DNA of 64,000 nucleotides from NCBI GenBank assembly GCA_002354655.1, contig DELY01000059.1:73277-137276 (forward strand). The letters are read 5' to 3'. Position 1 is the stretch's first letter; each line of letters opens with the position of its first letter. This stretch comes from Pseudomonas sp. UBA2684 (lineage in GTDB: Bacteria > Pseudomonadota > Gammaproteobacteria > Pseudomonadales > Pseudomonadaceae). Below, in pieces: positions 14,302-25,166 of this stretch. Both the position numbers and the translations under genes were made by a program. Under the pieces are notes generated by a model that saw only the letters and a list, made by a program, of their open reading frames with translations, did no database searches and was not told the DNA's origin.

Positions 14302-15486
14302 ATGTTCGAACTCGTAGACAACATCCCGCAAAGCGCGGTTATCAAAGTCATTGGCGTGGGCGGCGGCGGCGGTAACGCGGTCAACCACATGTCGAAAAAC
14401 AACATCGAAGGCGTCGAGTTCATCTGCGCCAACACCGATGCGCAGGCGCTGAAGAACATCGGCGCGCGCACCGTGCTGCAACTCGGCCCAGGCGTGACCA
14501 AGGGCTTGGGCGCGGGCGCCAATCCGGAAGTCGGCCGTCAAGCCGCGCTGGAAGACCGCGAGCGTATCGCCGAAGTGCTGCAAGGCTGCGACATGGTCTT
14601 CATCACCACCGGCATGGGTGGCGGTACCGGTACCGGTGCTGCGCCAGTGATCGCCGAAGTGGCCAAGGAAATGGGCATCCTCACCGTGGCTGTGGTGACT
14701 CGTCCGTTCCCGTTCGAAGGGCGCAAGCGCATGCAGATCGCCGACGAGGGTATCCGCGCGCTGGCGGAAAGCGTCGACTCGCTGATCACCATCCCTAACG
14801 AAAAACTGCTGACCATCCTCGGTAAAGACGCCAGCCTGCTGTCGGCTTTCGCCAAGGCCGACGATGTACTGGCCGGTGCCGTGCGCGGTATCTCCGACAT
14901 CATCAAGCGTCCGGGCATGATCAACGTCGACTTCGCCGACGTGAAAACCGTGATGAGCGAAATGGGCATGGCGATGATGGGCACTGGCTGCGCCAGCGGT
15001 CCGAACCGTGCCCGTGAGGCCACCGAAGCGGCGATCCGCAACCCGCTGCTGGAAGACGTCAACCTGCAAGGTGCGCGCGGCATTCTGGTGAACATCACCG
15101 CCGGTCCCGACCTGTCCCTGGGTGAGTACTCCGACGTGGGTAACATCATCGAGCAGTTCGCCTCCGAGCACGCCACCGTCAAGGTCGGCACCGTGATCGA
15201 TCCGGACATGCGCGACGAGCTGCACGTCACCGTGGTCGCCACCGGTCTGGGTGCGCGGATTGAGAAGCCGGTCAAAGTAATCGACAACACCGTGCAAGTC
15301 GCGGCCAGCGCGGCTGCCCCGACCGCACCGTCGCGTGCCGAGCAAAGCGTTAACTACAAGGACTACGAACGCCCGACCGTTCAGCGTCAGAGCCATGGTG
15401 GCGGGGCTACAGCGGCCAAGCTGAATCCGCAGGATGATCTGGATTACCTGGACATCCCGGCATTCCTGCGTCGTCAGGCTGATTGA
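14302..15486 (+). CDS. ftsZ: cell division protein FtsZ
   Basis: Tubulin-like GTPase of 394 residues that forms the Z ring. GTP-binding sequences VGGGGGNAVNHM and the tubulin signature GMGGGTGTGAAPVIAE are present, as is the T7-loop region NVDFADVKTVM. A linker rich in Ala and polar residues leads to the conserved C-terminal peptide (DDLDYLDIPAFLRRQAD) that binds FtsA and ZipA. A strong ribosome site (AAAGGAGAGGG) lies just before the ATG, suiting the high expression of this protein. Confidence 0.98.
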   Translation: MFELVDNIPQSAVIKVIGVGGGGGNAVNHMSKNNIEGVEFICANTDAQALKNIGARTVLQLGPGVTKGLGAGANPEVGRQAALEDRERIAEVLQGCDMVFITTGMGGGTGTGAAPVIAEVAKEMGILTVAVVTRPFPFEGRKRMQIADEGIRALAESVDSLITIPNEKLLTILGKDASLLSAFAKADDVLAGAVRGISDIIKRPGMINVDFADVKTVMSEMGMAMMGTGCASGPNRAREATEAAIRNPLLEDVNLQGARGILVNITAGPDLSLGEYSDVGNIIEQFASEHATVKVGTVIDPDMRDELHVTVVATGLGARIEKPVKVIDNTVQVAASAAAPTAPSRAEQSVNYKDYERPTVQRQSHGGGATAAKLNPQDDLDYLDIPAFLRRQAD

Positions 15487-15517
15487 TGGAATGTATCAGG
15501 ATCATTGGGGTGATTGG

Positions 15518-15546
15518 TGTTCAGCAAAGGCCGGTTCTGCTATCAT
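15518..15546 (+). promoter_or_regulatory. possible lpxC promoter
   Basis: In the 112-base ftsZ-lpxC gap there is a good -10 (TATCAT, 15541-15546). A poor -35 (TGTTCA, 15518-15523) sits 17 bases before it. lpxC is often transcribed separately from the dcw genes, so a promoter here is expected. The match itself is weak. Confidence 0.3.
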
Positions 15547-15562
15547 CGCCGGCCATTGTTGA

Positions 15563-16510
<948 letters not shown>

Positions 16511-16536
16511 CGCAACTCTCTCTTCCTTTACTTTTC

Positions 16537-16564
16537 GAGGCCACCTTAGGGTGGCCTCTTTTTT
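16537..16564 (+). terminator. intrinsic terminator after lpxC
   Basis: A perfect 9-base stem GAGGCCACC / GGTGGCCTC with a TTAG loop is followed by TTTTTT. It ends the dcw-lpxC transcription block, 27 bases after the lpxC stop. Confidence 0.9.
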
Positions 16565-16619
16565 GCCTCTGATATAGCGGGCCAAACGTCGGTAGTGCGA
16601 AATGCGCCGCGTATTGGGC

Positions 16620-17075
16620 TTATTCGCTGGGCTTGCCGTGTTTGGCCAGGCGTTCCAGGGCGGCGCGTAATTTAGGGTCGCTGATGCCGTCGGCAGTGGC
16701 TTGGATGTTCTCCGACGCGCTGCTGGAGAGGCTGATAGTGCGACCGGGTGCACGCCTTTCGGCAGTCGGCGGTTGCACCTTGAAGAGGATTTTCGCTAAG
16801 GTCGCGAACTCTTCGAGAGTCTGCAGTTGCCTGAGCAGGCGCCGTTGTTGATAACGCAAGCGGGTGGCCCAGTGGCCATCGGTGACGATAAGCAGCAAGC
16901 AGCCCTCGCGCCAAGACGCTACATGGCAGTGTTCGCGGGCCGCAGGTTGCAGTTGGCTTTGCAGTAAGTGTTGCAAGCGATCGAGGCGTTGAGCCTGATT
17001 GAACAACGCTTTCAAGGGCTTCGCTTCGCGCAGCAGCGCAGCGGGAGCACGAGCCGGCAAGGGACGAAACGCCAT
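16620..17075 (-). CDS. dciA: DUF721 / DciA replicative helicase operator
   Basis: Minus-strand protein of 151 residues (MAFRPLPARAPAALLREAKP at the start). The DUF721 core contains LQSQLQPAAREHCHVASWRE and LLLIVTDGHWATRLRYQQ. DUF721 is the DciA family, the ancestral partner of DnaB in bacteria lacking DnaC/DnaI. The P. aeruginosa protein studied as DciA lies in this same position between lpxC and secA, as I recall. The frame extends 22 codons further upstream, but that part is not family-like, and ATG 17075 is preferred. The C-terminal third is rich in Ser/Ala/Arg and probably disordered. It is divergent from the M23 peptidase. Confidence 0.88.
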   Translation of the reverse strand: MAFRPLPARAPAALLREAKPLKALFNQAQRLDRLQHLLQSQLQPAAREHCHVASWREGCLLLIVTDGHWATRLRYQQRRLLRQLQTLEEFATLAKILFKVQPPTAERRAPGRTISLSSSASENIQATADGISDPKLRAALERLAKHGKPSE

Positions 17076-17156
17076 GGCAGGACGCCTGAGATTGTGGAGC
17101 CGCCATGGTAGCAGAATCCCTGCTACCGACTTGGGTTCCACCTTATAGGGGAAGCC

Positions 17157-18083
17157 ATGCAGATCATCTTACTCAGCCGCCGTCATGGCGCTGCTCGCTC
17201 GCTCAGCCTGGATTTACGCTGGTTGCTGATGGCACTGTTGGTGCTCGTCGCGGCCGCGCTGGGCAGCGGCGTCGCCGTGGGTGCCTGGTGGGCGCCGCAA
17301 TCGCCGGGGCTGGCGGACAATAGTCAGATTACCCAGGCGTTGGATGAGCAGCGTGCCGAGGTGGGCGCTGTGCGTGTCGATGCGCAACGTCAGTTGGATG
17401 CCTTTGCGGCGCACGTCGCCGAGCTGCAGGCGCGTCTGACGCGTCTGGATGCCTTGGGCGAACGTCTGACCGAGCTGGCGGAATTGGATGCCAGTGAGTT
17501 CGACTTTTCCTTGAATGTCGGTCAGGGTGGCCCGGAAGATTTGCTCGGCGGTGCGGCTTACGCGCCGCCCCCGTTTATCAGTACCCTGGATGAGTTGGCG
17601 TTGCGCCTCGACAGTCGCGAGCAGCAACTTGAGGTGTTGGAGCAACTGCTCGCCGAACGCCGCCTCGACGAGGCCGAATACCTGGCAGGGCGCCCGGTGC
17701 TGAAGGGCTATATGTCGTCGCCTTTTGGTCGGCGTACCGATCCCCTGACCGGGCGTCTGAGTGTGCACAAAGGCGTGGATTTCGCCGCCAAGGCCGGCAG
17801 TGATGTGGTCGCCGTGGCCGCTGGCGTGGTGACCTCTTCCGAGCGCCGTTCCGGCTATGGCAATACCGTGGAAATCAGTCATGCCGATGGCTATGTCACC
17901 CTGTATGCGCACAATCAGAGCAACCTGGTGCAGGTCGGCGATCTGGTGCAGCGTGGCCAGACCATTGCCAAAGTGGGTAGCACCGGGCGCTCCACCGGTT
18001 ACCACGTACACTTCGAAGTCAGCAAGAAAGGCCGCCTGGTCAACCCCGCCAGTTACATCGCCAGAGTCAGTGGCGTCGAATAA
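17157..18083 (+). CDS. M23 (LytM-type) peptidase, membrane anchored
   Basis: Protein of 308 residues with one N-terminal membrane segment (about 22-46). A periplasmic coiled-coil region follows (about 60-115: ALDEQRAEVGAVRVDAQRQL and after). The C-terminal M23 domain (about 185-300) has intact zinc ligands: H-K-G-V-D (H and D) and H-V-H in GYHVHFEVSKKGRLVNP. An active endopeptidase on peptidoglycan cross-links is therefore predicted, rather than an EnvC-like degenerate activator. It sits directly upstream of secA, as in other Pseudomonas. The specific substrate bond is unknown. Confidence 0.9.
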   Translation: MQIILLSRRHGAARSLSLDLRWLLMALLVLVAAALGSGVAVGAWWAPQSPGLADNSQITQALDEQRAEVGAVRVDAQRQLDAFAAHVAELQARLTRLDALGERLTELAELDASEFDFSLNVGQGGPEDLLGGAAYAPPPFISTLDELALRLDSREQQLEVLEQLLAERRLDEAEYLAGRPVLKGYMSSPFGRRTDPLTGRLSVHKGVDFAAKAGSDVVAVAAGVVTSSERRSGYGNTVEISHADGYVTLYAHNQSNLVQVGDLVQRGQTIAKVGSTGRSTGYHVHFEVSKKGRLVNPASYIARVSGVE

Positions 18084-18111
18084 CGCCGCTTTCCTCAAGT
18101 TCGTTTCCGGG

Positions 18112-18201
18112 TAGAATGCCCCCTTCGCACGCAGCCATGAAGGCTGCATGGGCGACTCACGGGGCCGCCCTCCATCCATACGCGTGGAAGATCCTGTCGA
18201 T
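18112..18201 (+). promoter_or_regulatory. secA leader: possible -10 and hairpins
   Basis: In the 118-base gap before secA a TAGAAT hexamer (18112-18117) could be a -10 element; no good -35 is visible. Downstream there is a 6-base stem GCAGCC-ATGAA-GGCTGC (18131-18147), then a GC-rich stretch GGGCGACTCACGGGGCCGCCC that can also pair. No secM-like reading frame with an arrest motif is seen. A structured leader is possible, but its role is unknown. Confidence 0.35.
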
Positions 18202-20937
18202 ATGTTTGCGCCTTTGTTGAAAAAACTCTTTGGAAGCAAGAACGAGCGTGAAGTTAAGCGCATGCTCAAGGCGGTTCAGTCCGTCAATGCCTTCGAGGAG
18301 CAGATGCTCGCACTCTCTGATGAGCAACTGCGCGCCAAGACTGAAGAGTTCAAAGCCCGTCTGGCCAAAGGCGAAACCCTCGACCAGCTGTTGCCGGAAG
18401 CCTTCGCGGTTGCCCGTGAAGCCGGTAAGCGGGTGATGGGTATGCGTCACTTCGACGTGCAGCTGATTGGCGGCATGACCTTGCATGACGGCAAGATCGC
18501 CGAGATGCGCACCGGTGAAGGCAAGACCCTGGTAGCGACCCTGGCGGTGTACCTCAATGCGCTGTCCGGCAAGGGCGTGCATGTGGTCACGGTCAACGAC
18601 TACCTGGCCCGTCGCGACGCCAACTGGATGCGTCCGCTGTACGAATTCCTCGGTATGTCGGTGGGTATCGTCACGCCGTTCATGCCGCCGGAAGAAAAGC
18701 GTGCAGCCTATGCCGCCGACATCACCTACGGCACCAACAACGAATTCGGCTTCGACTACCTGCGCGACAACATGGCCTTCAGCCTGGACGACAAGTTCCA
18801 GCGTGAGCTGAACTTCGCGGTGATCGACGAAGTCGACTCGATCCTTATCGACGAAGCGCGCACCCCGCTGATCATTTCTGGCCAGGCCGAAGACAGCTCC
18901 AAGCTGTACATCGAAGTCAACAAGCTGATTCCGCGCCTCAAGCAGCACATTGAGGAAGAGGAAGGCGTGGTCACCCAGGAAGGCCACTACAAGGTCGACG
19001 AGAAGACCCGTCAGGTCGAGCTCAACGAGCTGGGCCACCAGTTCATCGAAGAGATGCTCACCGAAGTCGGTCTGCTGGCCGAGGGCGAAAGCCTCTATTC
19101 GGCGCATAACCTGGGTCTGTTGACCCATGTGTATGCCGGTCTGCGCGCGCACAAACTGTTCAACCGCAACGTCGAATACATCGTGCAGAACAACCAGGTG
19201 CTGCTGATCGACGAACACACCGGCCGCACCATGCCGGGTCGTCGTCTGTCCGAAGGCCTGCACCAGGCCATCGAAGCGAAGGAAAACCTGCCGATCCAGG
19301 CCGAAAGCCAGACGCTGGCCTCGACCACCTTCCAGAACTACTTCCGCCTGTACAACAAGCTGTCCGGTATGACCGGCACCGCCGACACCGAAGCGTTCGA
19401 GTTCCATCAGATCTACGGCCTGGCGGTGATCGTGATCCCGACCAACCGTGCCCTGGCGCGTAAGGACTTCAATGACCTGGTCTACCTGACCCAGGAAGAG
19501 AAGTACGCCGCGATCATTACCGACATCAAGGAATGCCAGGCCCAGGGCCGGCCAATCCTGGTCGGCACCGCGACGATCGAGAGCTCCGAGTACGTGTCGC
19601 AGCTGCTCGACAAGGAAGGCATGGCGCACAAGGTGCTGAATGCCAAGTTCCACGAAAAAGAAGCGGAAATCATTGCCCAGGCCGGTCGTCCGGGTGCACT
19701 GACCATCGCCACCAACATGGCCGGTCGCGGTACCGACATTCTCCTGGGCGGTAACTGGGAAGTCGAAGTGGCGGCGTTGGAAAATGCCACCGACGAACAG
19801 GTTGCGCAGATCAAAGCCGATTGGCAGAAGCGCCACCAGCAAGTGATCGAGTCCGGCGGCTTGCATGTGATCGCCTCCGAGCGTCACGAGTCGCGGCGGA
19901 TCGACAACCAGCTGCGCGGCCGTTCCGGGCGCCAGGGCGACCCAGGTTCGAGCCGTTTCTACCTGTCGTTGGAAGACAGCCTGATGCGCATCTTTGCCTC
20001 CGACCGGGTGAAGAATTTCATGAAGGCCCTGGGCATGCAGTCCGGCGAAGCCATCGAACACCGGATGGTGACCAACGCCATCGAGAAAGCGCAGCGTAAG
20101 GTCGAAGGCCGCAACTTCGACATGCGCAAGCAACTGCTGGAATTCGACGACGTAGCCAACGAGCAGCGCAAAGTGATCTATCACATGCGCAACAGCCTGC
20201 TGGCCGCCGACGATATCGGCGAGACCATCGCCGACTTCCGCCGCGAAGTGCTGGATGGCACCATCAACGAGCACATTGCGCCGCAATCGCTGCCTGAGCA
20301 GTGGGATATCCCCGGCCTGGAAGCGGCAATTTACAGTGGCTTCAATCTCAAGTTGCCGGTCCAGCAGTGGCTGGACGAAGACGACAAGCTCTACGAAGAA
20401 ACCCTGCGCGCGCGCATCCTCGAAGAGCTGATCGCGGCCTACAACGAGAAGGAAGAGCAGGCCAGTGCCGAGGCCCTGCGCACCTTCGAGAAGCAGATTC
20501 TGCTGCGCGTGCTCGACGACCTGTGGAAAGACCACCTGTCGACCATGGATCACCTGCGTCACGGTATTCACCTGCGCGGTTATGCGCAGAAGAACCCCAA
20601 GCAGGAATACAAGCGCGAGTCGTTCACCCTGTTCCAGGAGCTGCTTGACTCGATCAAGCGCGACACCATTCGTGTGCTGTCCCACGTGCAGGTGCGTCGC
20701 GAAGACCCGGTCGAAGAAGAAGCCCGTCTGCGCCGCGAGGCCGAAGCCATGGCCGAGCGTATGCAGTTCCAGCATGCCGAAGCTTCGGCGCTGCTGCAGC
20801 CGCAAGTGGCGGACGAGGACGGTGATGTCGCCGTTGCCGTGGCGCCGGTGCGGGTCGAACAGAAGATCGGCCGCAACGAGCCTTGCCCTTGCGGCTCTGG
20901 CAAGAAGTACAAGCATTGTCATGGTCAACTGACCTGA
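18202..20937 (+). CDS. secA: preprotein translocase ATPase SecA
   Basis: Motor ATPase of the Sec pathway, 911 residues from ATG 18202 ([20 protein letters not shown]). An earlier in-frame start would add 18 non-conserved residues. Walker A is [13 protein letters not shown] (about 102-109), and the DEAD-type box is [18 protein letters not shown]. The second nucleotide fold contains [14 protein letters not shown]-type residues and [17 protein letters not shown]. The C-terminal zinc tail is [16 protein letters not shown], which binds SecB and phospholipid. It is a complete, normal SecA, followed by a terminator. Confidence 0.98.
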   Translation: MFAPLLKKLFGSKNEREVKRMLKAVQSVNAFEEQMLALSDEQLRAKTEEFKARLAKGETLDQLLPEAFAVAREAGKRVMGMRHFDVQLIGGMTLHDGKIAEMRTGEGKTLVATLAVYLNALSGKGVHVVTVNDYLARRDANWMRPLYEFLGMSVGIVTPFMPPEEKRAAYAADITYGTNNEFGFDYLRDNMAFSLDDKFQRELNFAVIDEVDSILIDEARTPLIISGQAEDSSKLYIEVNKLIPRLKQHIEEEEGVVTQEGHYKVDEKTRQVELNELGHQFIEEMLTEVGLLAEGESLYSAHNLGLLTHVYAGLRAHKLFNRNVEYIVQNNQVLLIDEHTGRTMPGRRLSEGLHQAIEAKENLPIQAESQTLASTTFQNYFRLYNKLSGMTGTADTEAFEFHQIYGLAVIVIPTNRALARKDFNDLVYLTQEEKYAAIITDIKECQAQGRPILVGTATIESSEYVSQLLDKEGMAHKVLNAKFHEKEAEIIAQAGRPGALTIATNMAGRGTDILLGGNWEVEVAALENATDEQVAQIKADWQKRHQQVIESGGLHVIASERHESRRIDNQLRGRSGRQGDPGSSRFYLSLEDSLMRIFASDRVKNFMKALGMQSGEAIEHRMVTNAIEKAQRKVEGRNFDMRKQLLEFDDVANEQRKVIYHMRNSLLAADDIGETIADFRREVLDGTINEHIAPQSLPEQWDIPGLEAAIYSGFNLKLPVQQWLDEDDKLYEETLRARILEELIAAYNEKEEQASAEALRTFEKQILLRVLDDLWKDHLSTMDHLRHGIHLRGYAQKNPKQEYKRESFTLFQELLDSIKRDTIRVLSHVQVRREDPVEEEARLRREAEAMAERMQFQHAEASALLQPQVADEDGDVAVAVAPVRVEQKIGRNEPCPCGSGKKYKHCHGQLT

Positions 20938-21000
20938 TGGTCTGACGCGACACCGCAACAAGGGCTTTGGGTTTGGCCACTCGCTTGACCCCGCCCCCAC

Positions 21001-21035
21001 AACGCCGCGAACGGCTTAGCCGCTCGCGGCGTTTT
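21001..21035 (+). terminator. intrinsic terminator after secA
   Basis: A long hairpin has outer arms AACGCCGCGA (21001-21010) and TCGCGGCGTT (21024-21033), with an inner CGGC-TTA-GCCG. It is followed by a short T run. It lies 63 bases after the secA stop and before the argJ ribosome site (AAGGAG). Confidence 0.85.
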
Positions 21036-21075
21036 ACCATCGAATTCAGTCCTACTACCTCAAGGAGCGTTCTTT

Positions 21076-22293
21076 ATGGCTGTTGGTCTTGGCCCACTGT
21101 CTACCCTGCATCCGGTTCCAGGTTTTGAGCTGGGCATCGCCTCGGCTGGCATCAAGCGCCCTGGGCGCAAGGATGTGGTGGTCATGCGCTGTGCCGAGGG
21201 CTCCAGCGTGGCGGGGGTATTCACCCTCAACGCGTTCTGCGCGGCGCCGGTGATCCTGGCTAAGAAGCGCGTGCTGGGCAGCGTGCGCTACCTGCTGACC
21301 AACACCGGCAATGCCAACGCCGGTACCGGCGAGCCGGGCTTGCAGAATGCCGCGCGCACCTGCGCCGCGCTGGCTCAGTTGACCGGTGTCGACGACAGCT
21401 CTGTGCTGCCGTTTTCCACCGGGGTGATTGGCGAGCCGTTGCCGGTGGAGAAAATCGAGGGCGCCTTACAGGCCGCGCTGGATGACCTGTCGGAAAACCA
21501 CTGGGCCGAGGCCGCCACCGGCATCATGACCACCGACACCCTGCCCAAGGGCGCCAGCCGCCAGTTTGTGCATGACGGCGTGACCGTGACCGTGACCGGT
21601 ATCAGCAAGGGCGCGGGGATGATCAAGCCGAACATGGCGACCATGCTCGGTTATATCGCTACCGATGCAAAGGTTGCCCAGGGTGTGTTGCAGGACCTGC
21701 TGCGCGATGCGGCGAACAAGTCGTTCAACCGCATCACCATCGATGGCGATACCTCGACCAACGACTGCTGCATGCTGATCGCCACCGGCAAGGCGGCCTT
21801 GCCGGAAATCACCCAGGCCAGCGGCGAGCTGTTCGCCAAGCTCAAGGAAGCGGTGTTCGCGGTGTGCATGGAGGTGGCGCAGGCCATCGTGCGCGACGGC
21901 GAGGGCGCGACCAAGTTCGTCACCGTGCAGGTGAATGGCGGGGCGACTCATCAGGAGTGCCTGGACGTCGGCTATGCCGTGGCCCACTCGCCGCTGATCA
22001 AGACTGCGCTGTTTGCCTCCGACCCGAACTGGGGGCGTATTCTCGCCGCGGTCGGCCGCGCCGGGGTGGCGCAATTGGACGTGAGCAAGATCGATGTTTT
22101 CCTCGGCGAGGTGTGCATCGCCAGTCGCGGCTGCCGGGCGAGCAGCTACACCGAGGAACAAGGCGCGGCGGTGATGGCCGAGGCGGAAATCACCATCCGT
22201 ATCGAATTGGGCCGTGGCACCTGTGGCGAGACGATCTGGACCACCGACCTGTCCCACGAGTACGTGAAAATCAACGCCGAGTACCGCACCTGA
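21076..22293 (+). CDS. argJ: bifunctional glutamate N-acetyltransferase / ornithine acetyltransferase ArgJ
   Basis: Ntn-hydrolase-like enzyme of 405 residues. It recycles the acetyl group in arginine synthesis (N-acetylornithine + glutamate) and may also use acetyl-CoA. The self-cleavage site lies in [16 protein letters not shown], with T189 as the new N-terminal nucleophile of the beta chain after Ala-Thr cleavage. Other conserved parts are TGNANAGTG near the N-terminus and [17 protein letters not shown]. It has its own ribosome site and probably its own promoter after the secA terminator. Whether it is mono- or bifunctional cannot be read from the sequence. Confidence 0.96.
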   Translation: MAVGLGPLSTLHPVPGFELGIASAGIKRPGRKDVVVMRCAEGSSVAGVFTLNAFCAAPVILAKKRVLGSVRYLLTNTGNANAGTGEPGLQNAARTCAALAQLTGVDDSSVLPFSTGVIGEPLPVEKIEGALQAALDDLSENHWAEAATGIMTTDTLPKGASRQFVHDGVTVTVTGISKGAGMIKPNMATMLGYIATDAKVAQGVLQDLLRDAANKSFNRITIDGDTSTNDCCMLIATGKAALPEITQASGELFAKLKEAVFAVCMEVAQAIVRDGEGATKFVTVQVNGGATHQECLDVGYAVAHSPLIKTALFASDPNWGRILAAVGRAGVAQLDVSKIDVFLGEVCIASRGCRASSYTEEQGAAVMAEAEITIRIELGRGTCGETIWTTDLSHEYVKINAEYRT

Positions 22294-22322
22294 GTGTGAC
22301 CGGTGGGTGACGTGCTGCCGCT

Positions 22323-22360
22323 ATTCCCGTTGTTCATGGGGCCATGAGCAACGGGAATTT
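22323..22360 (+). terminator. hairpin after argJ
   Basis: A long, nearly perfect stem: ATTCCCGTTGTTCATG (22323-22338) pairs with CATGAGCAACGGGAAT (22343-22358), with one G-T pair. It is followed by only two T. It probably terminates argJ, although the U-tract is short. Confidence 0.65.
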
Positions 22361-22416
22361 GCTATTCGGGGAGCCGCCTTTTAACGTCCAACGACCCGCA
22401 AGAGAGGAACGAGCGC

Positions 22417-23049
22417 ATGTCCCTGATTCTGGTTATTGGCGACAAAACCTATTCGTCCTGGTCGCTGCGCGCCGCGTTGGCCCTGGAGTTGGCCGGCGCA
22501 CCCTACAGCGAGTTGGTGATTGCGCTCAATCGCGCGGATAGCCAAGCCCGCATTCGCCTGCATTCGCCGACTGGCAAAGTGCCGCTGCTGAAGACCGAGG
22601 ACGGTCCGGTGTGGGACACCCTGGCGATTGCCGAGTACCTGGCCGAACGCTTTCCCGAGGCGCACCTGTGGCCGCGCGGGCAGTACGCCCGGGCGGTGGC
22701 GCGCAGCGTGTGTGCGGAAATGCACAGCGGTTTTGTCGGCCTGCGCACGCACCTGCCGATGGACCTCAAACGCGACCAGGCGCTGGACCGCATCCCGGAT
22801 GCCGCGCAGGCGGATATCCAGCGCATCTGCGCGCTGTGGGCCGAATGCCGGACCCGCTTCGGCCAGGACGGGCCGTTCCTGTTCGGTCACGCCAGCCTGG
22901 CGGACGCGTTCTTCGCCCCGGTGGCCGCGCGTTTGCGCAGCTACCAGGTGGCGCTGCCCGACGAGGCGGCGCGTTATGTGGCGACTATCTACCAATGGCC
23001 GGCGTTCCAGCGCTGGTATCAGGCCGCCCAGGAGGAGCGACTGGCGTGA
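22417..23049 (+). CDS. glutathione S-transferase family protein
   Basis: Soluble protein of 210 residues. The N-terminal thioredoxin-like domain (about 1-80) has SSWSLRAALALELAGAPYSE and the glutathione-side motif KVPLLKTEDGPVWDTLAIAEYLAERFP. An alpha-helical C-terminal domain follows. The Ser-Trp-Ser segment in the position of the catalytic Ser suggests a zeta/theta-like enzyme. The substrate is unknown. The downstream Nudix gene starts inside its stop codon (GTGA), so the two are an operon; I recall the same pair next to argJ in P. aeruginosa. Confidence 0.9.
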   Translation: MSLILVIGDKTYSSWSLRAALALELAGAPYSELVIALNRADSQARIRLHSPTGKVPLLKTEDGPVWDTLAIAEYLAERFPEAHLWPRGQYARAVARSVCAEMHSGFVGLRTHLPMDLKRDQALDRIPDAAQADIQRICALWAECRTRFGQDGPFLFGHASLADAFFAPVAARLRSYQVALPDEAARYVATIYQWPAFQRWYQAAQEERLA

Positions 23050-23987
23050 AACGTATTCATGTAGCAGCAGCAGTGATCCGCGGCGCGGATGGTCGCATCC
23101 TCATCGCCAAGCGTGCCGAGGAGCAACACCAGGGCGGTCTGTGGGAGTTTCCCGGCGGCAAGGTCGAGGCCGACGAGACGGTGCCGCAGGCCCTGGCCCG
23201 CGAGCTGGAAGAGGAGCTGGGTATTCGTCCGAGCGCCGCGCGGCCGTTGATTCAGGTGCGCCACGATTACCCGGATAAACAGGTGCTGCTGGACGTCTGG
23301 GAGGTCTCGGCCTTCTCCGGCGAACCGCATGGCGCCGAAGGCCAGCCGCTGGCCTGGGTCAGCCCCCGGCAATTGGATGACTATGCCTTCCCGGCGGCCA
23401 ATGCGCCGATCGTCATGGCCGCGCGGCTGCCCGAGCGCTACCTGATCACCCCGCAGGATTTACCCCCCGCTGAGCTGCTGCACGGCGTGCGCCGCGCCTT
23501 GGCCAGCGGCATCCGCCTGATCCAGTTGCGGGCGCCGGGTATGTTCGATGCCCAGTACCGTGACCTCGCCGTGGATATCCAAGGCCTGTGTGCCGGCAAG
23601 GCGCAACTGATGCTCAAGGGGCCGCTGGAGTGGCTGGGCGATTTTCCCGCCGCCGGTTGGCACCTGACGGCCGCGCAGTTGCGCCAATACGTCGATAAGG
23701 GCCGGCCGTTTCCGCTGGAGCGGCGCCTGGCTGCCTCCTGTCACTCGGCTGCCGAGTTGCAATTGGCGGCCCGCATGGGCGTGGATTTCGTCACCCTGTC
23801 GCCGGTGCAGGCCACGCCAAGTCATCCCGCAACGCCGGCGCTCGGCTGGGCGCAGGTCGCCGAGTTGCTACAAGGCTTCAATCAGCCGGCATACGTGCTG
23901 GGCGGCGTCGGCCCGGCGCAACTCGAACAGGCCTGGCAGGTGGGTGCGCAAGGCGTCGCCGGAATTCGCGCATTCTGGCCGGACTGA
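23046..23987 (+). CDS. Nudix hydrolase (MutT-like) fused to a thiamine-phosphate-synthase-like domain
   Basis: Protein of 313 residues, GTG start at 23046 overlapping the GST stop. The N-terminal MutT domain (about 1-130) has a complete Nudix box: G-G-K-V-E-A-D-E, then R-E-L-E-E-E-L-G-I. This predicts 8-oxo-dGTP pyrophosphatase-type activity. The C-terminal half (about 140-313) is a ThiE/TenI-like TIM barrel: LLHGVRRALASGIRLIQLR, DFVTLSPVQATPSHP, YVLGGVGPAQLEQA. It lacks an obvious full set of ThiE substrate residues, so I would not call it a thiamine enzyme. This fusion is common in gamma-proteobacteria; the second domain's role is unclear. Confidence 0.92.
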   Translation: MKRIHVAAAVIRGADGRILIAKRAEEQHQGGLWEFPGGKVEADETVPQALARELEEELGIRPSAARPLIQVRHDYPDKQVLLDVWEVSAFSGEPHGAEGQPLAWVSPRQLDDYAFPAANAPIVMAARLPERYLITPQDLPPAELLHGVRRALASGIRLIQLRAPGMFDAQYRDLAVDIQGLCAGKAQLMLKGPLEWLGDFPAAGWHLTAAQLRQYVDKGRPFPLERRLAASCHSAAELQLAARMGVDFVTLSPVQATPSHPATPALGWAQVAELLQGFNQPAYVLGGVGPAQLEQAWQVGAQGVAGIRAFWPD

Positions 23988-24056
23988 TGGGCATGGCTTG
24001 GCGGTAGGGGTATAGTCGCGCCCTGAAATGGTGCGTGATAGGCGGGGGCCCAGGCA

Positions 24057-25166
24057 GTGAATGCGCTTATAGAGTGGCTGAAAGCCTTTTGGCCGGCGCC
24101 GATGGCGGTCAGCCGCAGTGAGCAGGCCCTCAGTTGCATCGGGGCGTTTCTTGCCCTGTTGTTTACCGGCTGGCTGTGCCGGGAAGCCCTGGGTGACGCC
24201 AGCCCTTGGCTGATCGCGCCGATGGGCGCGTCCGCGGTGTTGCTATTCGCCGTACCCGCCAGCCCTTTGGCGCAACCCTGGTCGGTGATCGGCGGCAACC
24301 TGGTTGCCGCGTTGGTCGGCGTGGCGTGCGCCAGTTGGTTGGGGCACAGCGGAGCGGTCGCCGCCTTGGCCGGCGCCTTGGCGATTGCCGGGATGTTCGC
24401 TTTGCGCTGCCTGCATCCACCGGGCGGCGCCGTCGCCCTGACGGCGGTATTGGCGGGCGAGGAGATTGCCCAGCTGGGTTACCACTTCGCCCTTTACCCG
24501 GTGGCGCTGAACTCCCTGGGTTTGTTGCTGATGGCCTTGTTGTTCAATAACGCGTTGCGCCGGCGTTACCCGCATCGCCCGGTTGAACACGTCAATGTGC
24601 ACCACACCGCCGACCCGATTCCGCGTGATCGCCTGGGTTTTACCCCGGAAGATCTGGATGCGGTGCTCAAGGCGCGCGGCGAGCTGCTCGACATTGCCCG
24701 CGACGACCTCGAAGAAATCCTCCTGCAAACCGAGACGCGGGCGTACCGCCGCCGTTTCGGTGAAATCCGCTGCGCCGACATCATGTCCAAGGACGTGCTC
24801 AGCGTCGCGCCGGATGCCTCGGTCGGCGTGGCCCTGGCGCACTTGCAGGCGCACAAGTTGAGCGCCATGCCGGTGCTCGGCGCGCGGCGCGAGCTGCACG
24901 GCATGCTCTACCTGCACGACCTGGTGCCGGCCACGGCCAGCAGCGCGCCGGTCAGCACGCTGATGCAGCGTCAGGTGCCGAGCTGCCGAGCGGACTGGCC
25001 GATTACCTACCTGGTGCAACTGCTCTCCGACAGCCATGTGCACAAGGTGCCGGTAGTCGATGAGCACAAGGTGCTGCTGGGCATCGTTACCCAGTCGGAC
25101 TTGGTCGCGGCGCTGTTTCGCGTGTCCCTGGACCGCTACTCGGCGGCAACGCCCGAGGCGCGGTAG
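24057..25166 (+). CDS. HPP-family membrane protein with C-terminal CBS pair
   Basis: Protein of 369 residues, GTG start. The N-terminal HPP domain has about four or five hydrophobic helices (residues 20-165) and the name-giving motif LRCLHPPGGAVALTAV. The C-terminal half has two CBS repeats (about 240-360: IMSKDVLSVAPDASVGVALA and LMQRQVPSCRAD...ITYLVQLL), which usually bind adenine nucleotides and regulate the attached membrane part. Some HPP proteins transport nitrite in chloroplasts and cyanobacteria; the bacterial substrate is not known. A TATAGT hexamer at 24011-24016 could be its -10. The 3' end overlaps the convergent LysR gene by 31 bases. Confidence 0.88.
   Translation: MNALIEWLKAFWPAPMAVSRSEQALSCIGAFLALLFTGWLCREALGDASPWLIAPMGASAVLLFAVPASPLAQPWSVIGGNLVAALVGVACASWLGHSGAVAALAGALAIAGMFALRCLHPPGGAVALTAVLAGEEIAQLGYHFALYPVALNSLGLLLMALLFNNALRRRYPHRPVEHVNVHHTADPIPRDRLGFTPEDLDAVLKARGELLDIARDDLEEILLQTETRAYRRRFGEIRCADIMSKDVLSVAPDASVGVALAHLQAHKLSAMPVLGARRELHGMLYLHDLVPATASSAPVSTLMQRQVPSCRADWPITYLVQLLSDSHVHKVPVVDEHKVLLGIVTQSDLVAALFRVSLDRYSAATPEAR

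Noticed and set aside
18157-21000. 947-codon open frame on the minus strand
   Set aside because: Exact antisense of secA; long antisense frames arise from the G/C third-position bias. The product is His/Gln/Arg-rich with no family motif.
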